From: Acidimicrobiia bacterium
GTDB taxonomy: Bacteria; Actinomycetota; Acidimicrobiia; Acidimicrobiales; JACDCH01
NCBI GenBank assembly: GCA_013694495.1
Contig: JACDCH010000589.1
Location: 1 to 6,114, forward strand
Direction of reading: 5' to 3'
DNA: 6,114 nt
Shown here: one piece after another, positions 1 to 4,967 of the stretch
How positions within the stretch are numbered: the first letter of the stretch is position 1
How the letters are laid out: each line of letters begins with the position of its first letter
The notes under the pieces: generated by a model
The model's input: the letters and a program-made list of their open reading frames with translations, nothing else
What the model was told of the DNA's origin: nothing
The model's database searches: none
Position numbers and translations under genes: made by a program

Positions 1-16
1 TCACAAGGCACTTCTG

Positions 17-33
17 GACGACATCAGACGACA
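17..33. repeat. Short direct repeat left of the attachment core, possible integrase arm site
   Basis: The heptamer GACGACA occurs at 17-23 and again at 27-33, a 10-bp period that places both copies on the same face of the helix. Tyrosine integrases often bind short direct repeats (arm-type sites) flanking the core where strands are exchanged, and this pair lies about 65 bp left of the tRNA-derived core. Only two copies are visible, and no clear matching copy was seen on the right side (144-215). The arm-site reading is therefore weak and chance is possible. Nothing else is recognisable in bases 1-94. Confidence 0.25.
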
Positions 34-94
34 CGAAGCAACCCCGCTGACCTGCGGTTTCGTTGAAGCGCCCTGGTCCGGATCGGCCTGAGCA

Positions 95-143
95 GTTGCT
101 TTGCAAGCAGGAAGTCGTGGGTTCGAGTCCCATCGCCTCCACC
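95..143 (+). other. Attachment core: 3' half of a tRNA-Ala(UGC) gene
   Basis: The segment folds as the 3' part of a tRNA. It has an anticodon loop TTTGCAA (100-106, anticodon UGC), a 3' anticodon strand GCAGG (107-111), a five-base variable loop (112-116), and a T arm with stem GTGGG/CCCAT around TTCGAGT (117-133). The 3' acceptor strand CGCCTCC (134-140) is followed by A73 (141) and CC (142-143). The acceptor carries U at position 70 and A at position 73, as expected for the G3:U70 identity pair of tRNA-Ala. The 5' half is absent: bases 69-75 cannot pair with the acceptor strand, and the 5' anticodon strand is GTTGC where CCTGC is expected. A 3' tRNA half without its 5' half, next to an integrase gene, is the classic attachment-site duplication left by tyrosine-recombinase elements. 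Identity with the intact tRNA probably begins near 97. Confidence 0.82.
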
Positions 144-215
144 GCAAAAGCCTGTTCCGAGGCCTAGCGGGCAGCCTCGACCGACGGTTCGGTGGAACGA
201 GAAGAACGAGCGGTG

Positions 216-1345
216 ATGGCCTGGGTCCGGTTCCCGGACGGCTCCTGCCGCAAGGTCGAGCGCACCGAGAAGGCCGAGGCGCGACGCGACCTCGACGAGT
301 TCCTCGCGCTCCGGGCCCAACAACTGGAACCTGGCCCACGCCGTCAGCGGCAGGTGACGTTCAACGAGGTGATCGACGAGTGGTTCGCGGCCGGCTGCCC
401 CAACGTGTCGCCGTCGCGGACGTCGCGTCACGCCCGGGTGAAGGCGCCGGCGACGGTGGCCAACGCCGAGCAGATGCTCGGCACCCACGTGCGGACAGCC
501 GTCGGCGCCCTGTGGGTCGACCGCACGTCGACCGAGCGACTCGAGTCGGTGTTCTCGGCGATGGCCGCCGCCGGCAAGTCGACGAGCACGATCGACCGGT
601 CGTGGAATTACCTCAACCAAGCGTGCCAATACGGGCTGCGGCAGCGGCTCGTGAAGCGCAACCCGGCGGCCGATGTCCTGCTCCCGGCCCGCAAGCCGTC
701 GAAGAAGCGGAAGAGCTTCACCCTCGAGCAGGCCGAACGGCTCCTGACCGACGCCATCCCCGCCGATACCCGGCCGGCGATGTGGCTCACGGCGCTGATG
801 TGCGGCCTCCGACCCGGCGAGCTCGTCGGCCTGCGCTGGCCCTTCGTCGACCTGGACGGTGACGAGCCGACGATCGAGATCGCCGAGCGGGCGATGGAGG
901 TCGGCAAGAAGTACACGGGCCAGGGGCCGCCGAAGACCGAGCGGGGCAAGCGCCGCATCGGTCTCCACCCGCTCCTCGTCGCCGCCCTGCAACGGCACCG
1001 GGAGGAGTCCGAGATCCTCGGCCTCTACGAGGACGAGGGCTTCGTGTTCGCCACCCGCAGGGCACGCCGATGTCGATCTCGAACCTGCGCCGGGCGTTCC
1101 GCCAGCTCTGCAGCAACGCCGGCATCGAGGGCGAGTGGACGACCTACGAGCTCCGTCATTCGTTCGTCTCGCTGGTCGCCGACCAGCTCGACGACCTCGT
1201 GAAGGTCGCTGACCTCGCCGGCCACATGGACACCCGCACCACCGAGGGCTATCGCCACCAGGTCCGTCCGTCCCTGCCGCACGCGATCGATGCGTGGAAC
1301 CGGTTGCTGGCTCGTGGCGCCCAGTCCGAAGCAGTTGCGCCGTGA
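216..1345 (+). pseudogene. int: Tyrosine recombinase / phage-type integrase, one frameshift
   Basis: This is a site-specific tyrosine integrase that would insert and excise the element at the adjacent tRNA-Ala core. Reading starts at ATG 216 (GTG 213 and GTG 192 are alternatives; none has a strong ribosome site). An N-terminal arm/core-binding region spans roughly residues 1-165 and the catalytic domain the rest. Visible catalytic residues are R199 in CGLRPGELVGLRW, K240 in PPKTERGKR, R314 in TTYELRHSF, H337 in AGHMD and the nucleophile Y346 in TTEGYRH, numbered in the corrected 376-residue protein. The box-II position usually held by His is Tyr (Y311). The frame breaks at the G run 1060-1062: residues after FVFATR continue as GTPMSISNLRR only one frame back, so one G appears to be missing. 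Without correction the protein ends at 1202 and lacks R314, H337 and Y346. The stop overlaps the next gene's GTG (1342-1345). Confidence 0.9.
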
Positions 1346-1719
1346 ACCCGATCGTCCTGCGCGACGAGGAGCCGCCCGACGACGCCGTCGTCGTGATCCG
1401 AGGTGGCGAGATGACGGGTGAGTTCGTTCGCCGGACGGCGAACGACGCCCACGTCGAGCTCGGCATCTACGCCGTGTCCGTGTTCCTCACGCTCGACGCT
1501 GGTGTCGACGAGCTGTGCGCGGCCGAACCGTTCCTCGTTCGGTACGGCAAGGTGCGCCTCTCTACGGCCGGCCGCCTCCGCGCCGGCGGCTTCCCGCTCA
1601 TCCCGACGCTCCAGCGCCCCCACTACGACGTCGTCCTGCCCGACCTCGAGCCGCCCACACTGCTCCGCCTCGACGACTGCTTCGACGCTCCGTTGACGAA
1701 CCCAGGACGCGCCGAGTGA
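1342..1719 (+). CDS. Uncharacterised 125-aa protein coupled to the integrase
   Basis: I do not recognise a named family. The GTG start at 1342 overlaps the integrase TGA in a GTGA arrangement, which suggests translational coupling; an upstream in-frame ATG at 1294 lies inside the integrase and is less likely. The protein is soluble and acidic, with no signal peptide or membrane segment. It has an N-terminal strand (VVVIRGGEM, residues 16-24), a mixed middle with SVFLTLDAGVDELC, then RYGKVRLSTAGRLRAGGF, and a C-terminal conserved-looking block PHYDVVLPD. This pattern resembles, from memory, small hypothetical proteins found beside a partner like the next gene in many actinobacteria. That would make the two a pair, but no biochemical role can be assigned. 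Toxin or partner protein are possibilities only. The base composition matches the neighbours. Confidence 0.8.
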   Translation: MNPIVLRDEEPPDDAVVVIRGGEMTGEFVRRTANDAHVELGIYAVSVFLTLDAGVDELCAAEPFLVRYGKVRLSTAGRLRAGGFPLIPTLQRPHYDVVLPDLEPPTLLRLDDCFDAPLTNPGRAE

Positions 1720-1751
1720 CCCAGGGTCGGTCGGCGTACCCTTTCCCGGTC

Positions 1752-2003
1752 ATGAGTTGGGATCTGTGGATCGACTACCTCCGCACGGACGGCGAGGGCC
1801 TCACGCACGGTTCGACCCACAACGCCGCCCCCGGTGTGCGACTCCTCGTTGGCCAGCACGTGGTGGTCGGCAACGAAGACGCGGATCCGGCCGTCGCACG
1901 AGTGGTCTCCGTCGGCGACGACGGCGTCGTCCTCGTCGCCGTGCTCCCTGGCCCGGTTGACGGCAATCGCTCGCTCTTGTGCGACCAACCAGCGACGACG
2001 TGA
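1752..2003 (+). CDS. Uncharacterised 83-aa protein, partner of the preceding gene
   Basis: I do not recognise a named domain. The start is ATG 1752, 32 bp after the preceding stop. No Shine-Dalgarno is visible, but a -10-like TACCCT lies at 1737-1742, so a very short leader is possible; there is no convincing -35. The protein begins MSWDLWIDYLRTDGEGLTH and continues with a small beta-rich core (VRLLVGQHVVVGNEDADPA, then RVVSVGDDGVVLVAVLPG). This looks like a compact SH3-like or beta-barrel fold, which is inference from strand pattern only. EDADPA and VLPG are the most distinctive motifs. Together with the gene at 1342 it appears to be a two-gene module of unknown function inside the integrase operon. 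Its TGA overlaps the next gene's GTG (2000-2003), again a coupling arrangement. Confidence 0.8.
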   Translation: MSWDLWIDYLRTDGEGLTHGSTHNAAPGVRLLVGQHVVVGNEDADPAVARVVSVGDDGVVLVAVLPGPVDGNRSLLCDQPATT

Positions 2004-2191
2004 GCCCGCGCGTGGCGAGCATCGCCGCCGCGCGGAGAATCCCGACCCTCGAGGCCGCCGATCGCCTCGGCATCGAGGTTGGGGACGTTTACCGGATGAT
2101 CGAAGACGGCCGCTTGACGGCGTCGTGGAACGGCCATCGGCTCTTCGTGTCGGTCGAACAGGTCGAGTCCCTCGCCAACACCATCCGGTAG
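2000..2191 (+). CDS. Small helix-turn-helix DNA-binding protein, excisionase-like
   Basis: The 63-residue protein starts at GTG 2000, inside the preceding stop codon; GTG 1979 and GTG 2012 are in-frame alternatives. It carries a single MerR/excisionase-type helix-turn-helix (HTH_17-like) at about residues 13-60. The fold includes IPTLEAADRLGIEVGDVYR (first helices and turn), then MIEDGRLTASWNGHRLFVS, the wing typical of these proteins, and a final helix EQVESLANTIR. Proteins of this size and fold next to a tyrosine integrase commonly act as recombination directionality factors that bend att DNA and favour excision, which is the best guess here. It is the last gene of the plus-strand run and converges on the XRE repressor, with only 31 bp between them. 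It could instead be a transcription factor for the element. Confidence 0.82.
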   Translation: MSPRVASIAAARRIPTLEAADRLGIEVGDVYRMIEDGRLTASWNGHRLFVSVEQVESLANTIR

Positions 2192-2222
2192 CCCGCAGGT
2201 GCGAGAGGGCGCCCGATCAAGC

Positions 2223-2840
2223 TCAGCCCTCGGTCGTGCGGGCTTCGAGATCCTCGAGGTGGTTGGCGAGCGCTCGGAGCTGCGTCTGCCACTGCTGGAG
2301 GTCACCGACCGCGTGTCGGACCAGCTGGGTCTTGCGGACCTCGACCGCGTCGGTGACGCGGCGTTGAGCGTCGGTCAGTGGGTTGGGCCCGAGCTGCTCG
2401 AGGAAGGCCTGCAGCCGCAGCGTCAACATCGCGGCCTGCTCGTCGGTGCCGAACACGAGGTCGGCGAGGAGCGCGAGCGGGGCGCCGAAGCGCTTCGCGT
2501 CCGGAGTCTGGAGCTTCGTCGGCACGCCGGGTGAGGCCCAGGGCGGCGGTGGCATGAAGAACCAGGTGATCGGCAGGTCGAAGGTGCGGGCGAACGCGGT
2601 GATCTCGTCGGCGTCGAAGTTGCGGATCCGGCTGCCGTCGATGGATCGCTCTGCGGCGGAGTAGTTGGCGATCGACCACTTCGATCCGAGGTGGGGCTCG
2701 AGTGCGTCGATCGCCTGCTGCTGGGTCCACCCGCGCAACTGTCGGGCCTGCGCGAGGTTGTAGGCGACGACTTGGTTGGGGGTGAGACCGAAGTACAGCG
2801 GCACGTCTGGTTCGTGATGGGACGCCTTGGTCCGGGGCAT
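2223..2840 (-). CDS. XRE-family helix-turn-helix regulator, probable element repressor
   Basis: The 205-residue protein begins at ATG 2840. An upstream in-frame ATG at 2903 would add 21 residues but runs through the apparent promoter. The N-terminal half holds an XRE-type HTH: residues about 22-50 cover NQVVAYNLAQARQLRGWTQQ, followed by a loop with SKWSIANYSAAERS and a segment FDADEITAFARTFDLPI that closes the domain, then WFFMPPPPW. The C-terminal half is helical and rich in Leu, Gln and Arg (about 130-200, including RLQAFLEQLG and LRALANHLEDLEAR), so it probably dimerises. No peptidase motif is visible, so it is not a LexA/CI self-cleaving repressor. Its position, convergent to the integrase operon and divergent from an excisionase-like ORF, fits a lysogeny or maintenance switch in an actinobacterial integrative element. 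Lack of a Shine-Dalgarno suggests leaderless translation. Confidence 0.88.
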   Translation of the reverse strand: MPRTKASHHEPDVPLYFGLTPNQVVAYNLAQARQLRGWTQQQAIDALEPHLGSKWSIANYSAAERSIDGSRIRNFDADEITAFARTFDLPITWFFMPPPPWASPGVPTKLQTPDAKRFGAPLALLADLVFGTDEQAAMLTLRLQAFLEQLGPNPLTDAQRRVTDAVEVRKTQLVRHAVGDLQQWQTQLRALANHLEDLEARTTEG

Positions 2841-2848
2841 GACGCAAT

Positions 2849-2878
2849 GGTCTAGTACGGTACAGGACAGAATATCAA
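2849..2878 (-). promoter_or_regulatory. Candidate promoter of the XRE repressor
   Basis: On the minus strand a -35-like TTGATA (2878-2873) is followed by an 18-bp spacer and a -10-like TAGACC (2854-2849). The repressor ATG at 2840 comes 8 bp after the hexamer, so the mRNA would have a leader of only one or two bases. This agrees with the absence of a Shine-Dalgarno and is common for actinobacterial repressors. The -10 lacks the final T of the consensus, so the call is moderate. Inside the spacer GTAC is repeated at 2855-2858 and 2860-2863, a small dyad that could be an autoregulatory operator. Confidence 0.4.
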
Positions 2879-2917
2879 CGCTGGACTTGACTTCGAGTTG
2901 CATGGCGCAATCTGGGG

Positions 2918-2933
2918 CCCGCGAAATCGCGGG
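2918..2933. promoter_or_regulatory. 16-bp palindrome between divergent regulators, candidate operator
   Basis: CCCGCGAAATCGCGGG is a 7-bp perfect inverted repeat around a 2-bp centre. It lies between the divergent XRE repressor and the truncated excisionase ORF, 6 bp before the GGAGG ribosome site (2939-2943) of the latter. Its place and symmetry fit a dimeric repressor operator. It could also form an RNA hairpin in the leader of the excisionase transcript; there is no T tract, so a terminator is unlikely. A -35-like TTGACT at 2887-2892 precedes it on the plus strand, with no clear -10. Confidence 0.45.
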
Positions 2934-2951
2934 TTCGTGGAGGTGTCAGTC

Positions 2952-3044
2952 GTGGGTCGTCGCAAGTTCTTCACCGTCGAGGAAGCCGCCGAGATCCTCG
3001 GCATCGGTCGCACGACCGCCTACGCCGACTCCGACTTCAGGTGA
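2952..3044 (+). pseudogene. Truncated excisionase-like helix-turn-helix ORF
   Basis: The start is GTG 2952 with a good Shine-Dalgarno, GGAGG at 2939-2943, 8 bp upstream, making it the best ribosome site on the plus strand of this window. Only 30 residues follow. GRRKFFTVEEAAEILGIGR and then TTAYADSDFR match the first two helices and the start of the third in MerR/excisionase-type HTH proteins, which normally run on for another 30-40 residues with a wing. The similarity stops after TTAYA, and a TGA follows within five codons. Its last bases overlap the GTG of the lipoprotein gene (3041-3044). I infer that a deletion or recombination near 3027-3040 removed the rest of the gene. The control region upstream is intact, so expression may now feed the lipoprotein gene. 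Confidence 0.7.
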
Positions 3045-3524
3045 CGATCCGTGCCCTCGCAGCTTCGGCGCTCGCGGCGGGGCTGATCGTTGCGCTCGGG
3101 GGTTGCGGCGAGGCCGACGACGGGGGTGTGTCGGCCGGCGACTCGGCGACGACGGTGACATCGGTGCCGGACGATGGGCCGATCTCGGTGCCGGAGTACT
3201 TCGGATCGGCGACGCTGACCTCGGTCGCACACCCGGACTGCCAAGAGGTCGTCGGCGGCGAGGACGTCACGATCGATGCCGCCGGGTACCTGCCGGAGGT
3301 CGAGGTCATCGTGTCGATGCAGCTCGTCGATGCCGAGGCCACCGTCGTCGCCAGGGTCACGAGCAGCGTCGACGGGACGGTGGCGGTCCCGGTCGCGATG
3401 CCGGACGCTCCTCCAGGGACGATCGGCGGCTTCGAGGTCATCGGCGACGGGGCGCGACGGCCTCCTCCTCAACGAAGCGTTGTTCGTCCTCGCTGAACCG
3501 GGTGCCTGCGACGAGTCCCCCTGA
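3041..3524 (+). pseudogene. Lipoprotein with Ig-like domain, one G-run frameshift
   Basis: The GTG start at 3041 begins a signal peptide, MTIRALAASALAAGLIVALG, that ends in a lipobox L19-G20-G21-C22, so the product should be exported and lipid-anchored on the outer face of the membrane. A low-complexity linker (about 23-48) leads to a beta-rich domain with DVTIDAAGYLPEVEVIVSM and MPDAPPGTIGGFEV, resembling small Ig-like surface domains. Two cysteines (C67 and C156 in the corrected protein) could pair. The frame ends oddly in RRPPPQRSVVRPR; dropping one base of GGGG at 3449-3452 restores GDGRDGLLLNEALFVLAEPG and a stop at 3524, giving 160 residues. If the frameshift is real, the C-terminus is replaced and the product stops at 3496. 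The function and ligand are unknown. Confidence 0.72.
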
Positions 3525-3810
3525 TCGCGTCCGCGGCGTCGCCATCGGCCTGATCGCGATTCTGGGCATCGGGGCGTCGCTGGTCGTCGGCCTGATGGCG
3601 TTCGTCCTCCTGCCGGAGGTGGGGCTCTTCGGCGACGCGAACACCGGCTCCGAGCGGTTCATCGGTGTGCTCTGCGCGCTCCTCACCGGCCAGGCGCTCC
3701 TCGCCGGCGTCCACGCCACCGGCCTTGCCCGGCGCGATCGGATGGTCGTCCTCATGGGCGCGATCGCCGGCCTCCTCGTCACCGCGGTCGTGGCGCTCCT
3801 GGCGATCTGA
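3502..3810 (+). CDS. Small three-helix membrane protein, unknown function
   Basis: The GTG start at 3502 lies inside the end of the lipoprotein frame (corrected stop at 3522-3524), giving a 22-bp overlap and suggesting coupled expression. The 102-residue product has a short N-terminus with PPDRVR and three hydrophobic segments. These are residues about 12-37 (GVAIGLIAILGIGASLVVG onward), 53-75 (FIGVLCALLTGQALLAGV onward) and 81-102 (MVVLMGAIAGLLVTAVVALL). A short loop RRDR at 77-80 gives a positive cytoplasmic face by the positive-inside rule. No channel, transporter or enzyme motif is visible and I do not recognise the family. Because it overlaps the lipoprotein gene, the two products may act together at the membrane, which is inference from gene layout alone. 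Confidence 0.65.
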   Translation: MPATSPPDRVRGVAIGLIAILGIGASLVVGLMAFVLLPEVGLFGDANTGSERFIGVLCALLTGQALLAGVHATGLARRDRMVVLMGAIAGLLVTAVVALLAI

Positions 3811-3857
3811 CGCAACGCACCGCGAACGGTGCGCCGCGCCGACCGTCGCCTCGAACT

Positions 3858-4020
3858 GATCCGGAGTATCGAGCCGCCTACGAGAAGGCCAAGGAGCGGA
3901 TAGGCCAGATCGACCGGGTCATTCGCGCGCTCGGCGAGCGTCGCAACGAGCTCAACCTGACCAAGGCAGATCTCGCTCGGCGAGCGGGTGTGAAGCCCGA
4001 AGCGATCGGTCGGCTGACCC
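3858..4020 (+). pseudogene. Remnant of an XRE antitoxin-like HTH gene, both ends missing
   Basis: An open frame encodes DPEYRAAYEKAKERIGQ, then IDRVIRALGERRNELNLTK and ADLARRAGVKPEAIGRL. This is the linker helix and the first helices of a HigA-like or XRE-type regulator common in actinobacterial toxin-antitoxin loci. No ATG or GTG start lies in frame between the preceding gene and the domain, so the N-terminus is lost or frameshifted. After EAIGRL the similarity ends: the frame continues as Arg-rich sequence through the antisense of the SRPBCC gene. The missing part is the second half of the HTH and the C-terminus. No toxin gene is seen next to it. I read it as a decayed fragment at an element edge; a short frameshifted 5' end between 3811 and 3857 cannot be excluded. 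Confidence 0.6.
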
Positions 4021-4032
4021 GACGGCGGCGGT

Positions 4033-4515
4033 TCACGAGCCTGCCGCTCCGAGTTCGGCGACGTAGTCGTCGAAGCGGTCGAGGCTCGACTCGAAGCCGG
4101 CCCGGTTCTCCGGGGTCAGGTACTCGGTGGGGACGTTCGTCTGGTGGGTCGTGACCTCCGTGCGCCCGTCGCCGAGGTCCCTGAAGGTGACGGTGGTGGT
4201 GAGGCCGCCCTCGACGTCGCGCTCGGTGAACACGAGGCGCGTGGGCCGCTCGATCGTCACGTAGAGGGCGTGCATGGAGTACTCGGTGCCGTCGTCGTCG
4301 CTGACCATGACGGTCTCGAAGGCGCCGCCGGGCCGGAGGTCGACGGTGATGTTCCCAACCGGTGTCGTGCTGCCCTTCGGCCCCCAGAACCGGGCGAGGT
4401 GCGCCGGTGTCGTCATGCAGTCGAAGAGCAATTCGGGCGGCGCCGCGTGCGTGCGGACGATGGTGAGCTCGCCGAGCGCCGTCGGGGGACTAGTGGGGCT
4501 GGTGGTGTCGGTCAT
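4033..4515 (-). CDS. SRPBCC / AHSA1-like protein
   Basis: The ATG at 4515 overlaps the stop of the ArsR gene in an ATGA arrangement, so the two are almost certainly co-translated. The 160-residue product is a START-like helix-grip domain of the AHSA1 (activator of Hsp90 ATPase homologue) type. It has an opening strand LTIVRTHAAPPELLFDCM, the family hallmark LARFWGPKG (residues 40-48), a strand pair with DLRPGGAFE and EYSMHALYV, the region RPTRLVFTERD, TVTFRDLGDGRTEVTTHQ, and the closing long helix RAGFESSLDRFDDYVAEL. Such proteins bind hydrophobic ligands in an internal cavity. When paired with an ArsR repressor they are common in actinobacteria, but their ligand is usually unknown. The gene's 3' end abuts the HTH remnant on the opposite strand. 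Confidence 0.92.
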   Translation of the reverse strand: MTDTTSPTSPPTALGELTIVRTHAAPPELLFDCMTTPAHLARFWGPKGSTTPVGNITVDLRPGGAFETVMVSDDDGTEYSMHALYVTIERPTRLVFTERDVEGGLTTTVTFRDLGDGRTEVTTHQTNVPTEYLTPENRAGFESSLDRFDDYVAELGAAGS

Positions 4516-4871
4516 GTGGGTGGGTGCTCCTTGGTCGGGTTGCTGCGTCGCAGGGCTTCCAGGTGCTCGTCGAGCTGATCGAACCGCTCGGTCCACACCC
4601 GGCGGTGGCGGGCGATCCAGTCGACGGCCCCGTCGAGCCGCTCGGGCTCGAGGTGGCACGGCCGGTACTGCGCCGACCGCCCCCGGGACACGAGCCCGGC
4701 CCGCTCGAGCACCTTGAGGTGCTTCGAGATCGCCTGCTGGGTCAGGTCGAACGGGGCCCGCAGCTCGTTCACCGTGCGGTCGCCCTCGGCGAGCCGGGCG
4801 AGCATCGCCCGGCGCGTCGGATCGGCCAGCGCGGCGAACGTGAGGCTGAGCTCGTCGTCGACCATCGTCAC
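4512..4871 (-). CDS. ArsR-family winged-helix repressor
   Basis: The GTG start at 4871 is chosen because GGAAGGA (4885-4879) lies 7 bp upstream; ATG 4865 is too far from it. The 119-residue protein is a compact ArsR/SmtB-type dimeric repressor. It has LTFAALADPTRRAMLARL (residues 10-27), EGDRTVNELRAPFDLT, the recognition helix QQAISKHLKVLERAGLV (45-61), the wing with SRGRSAQYRP, and a C-terminal helix DWIARHRRVWTERFDQLDEH. No Cys-x-Cys or His-rich metal site is visible, so it is likely a non-metal-sensing member of the subgroup that pairs with SRPBCC proteins. It probably represses its own operon through the dyad at 4904-4919, with release triggered by an unknown signal. It lies downstream of the menC-type gene but has its own promoter. 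Confidence 0.93.
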   Translation of the reverse strand: MTMVDDELSLTFAALADPTRRAMLARLAEGDRTVNELRAPFDLTQQAISKHLKVLERAGLVSRGRSAQYRPCHLEPERLDGAVDWIARHRRVWTERFDQLDEHLEALRRSNPTKEHPPT

Positions 4872-4903
4872 CGTGGGTTCCTTCCATACAACTTATCGGA
4901 TGT

Positions 4904-4919
4904 ACAACTTAATAGTTGT
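4904..4919. promoter_or_regulatory. ArsR operator dyad
   Basis: ACAACT-TAAT-AGTTGT is a perfect 6-bp inverted repeat with a 4-bp centre, in an AT-rich patch that stands out from the GC-rich surroundings. It overlaps the -10 hexamer of the arsR promoter. A further half-site, TACAACTTA at 4887-4895, repeats 4903-4911 at a 16-bp spacing. ArsR proteins bind such 12-2-12 or shorter dyads over their own promoters, so autoregulation is the straightforward reading. Confidence 0.75.
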
Positions 4920-4945
4920 CTACATCGGAAACGGCCGACGGTCAA
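4917..4945 (-). promoter_or_regulatory. Promoter of the arsR-SRPBCC operon
   Basis: On the minus strand TTGACC (4945-4940) and TAGACA (4922-4917) are separated by exactly 17 bp, matching a housekeeping sigma-70 type promoter with a weaker -10. Transcription would start near 4910, inside the dyad operator, leaving a leader of about 40 bases with the GGAAGGA ribosome site before GTG 4871. A bound ArsR dimer would therefore block RNA polymerase. Confidence 0.6.
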
Positions 4946-4946
4946 C

Positions 4947-4959
4947 CCCCGTCGCGGGG
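4947..4959 (-). terminator. Hairpin after the menC-type gene, possible weak terminator
   Basis: CCCCG-TCG-CGGGG forms a 5-bp GC stem with a 3-base loop, 9 bp beyond the stop codon of the menC-type gene on the minus strand. It lacks a T tract and the loop is small, so termination would be inefficient. It lies just upstream of the arsR -35 and could insulate that promoter. Confidence 0.3.
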
Positions 4960-4967
4960 ATGCGTGA

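Noticed and set aside
69..143. A complete tRNA-Ala gene
   Set aside because: Bases 69-75 do not pair with the acceptor strand, no standard D arm is present, and the anticodon stem carries a G-G mismatch. Only the 3' half is authentic.
1050..1070. Programmed -1 frameshifting to make full-length integrase
   Set aside because: No X-XXY-YYZ slippery heptamer or convincing downstream structure is visible at the break, so a G-run indel is simpler.
24..1466. A 480-codon open frame on the minus strand opposite the integrase
   Set aside because: It has Arg/Gly-rich low-complexity content with no recognisable domain and lies fully antisense to a gene with clear catalytic motifs. It also runs through the tRNA-derived core, so it is a by-product of high GC.
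2207..2214. GGGCGCCC palindrome between the convergent HTH and repressor genes as a bidirectional terminator
   Set aside because: It has no loop and no T tract on either strand; 8-bp GC palindromes are expected by chance at this composition.
4020..4060. Second attachment-core copy at the right edge of the foreign region
   Set aside because: The stretch near GGTTCACGAGCCTGCCGCTCC only loosely resembles the tRNA T arm and acceptor, with too many mismatches to be a duplication of 97-143.
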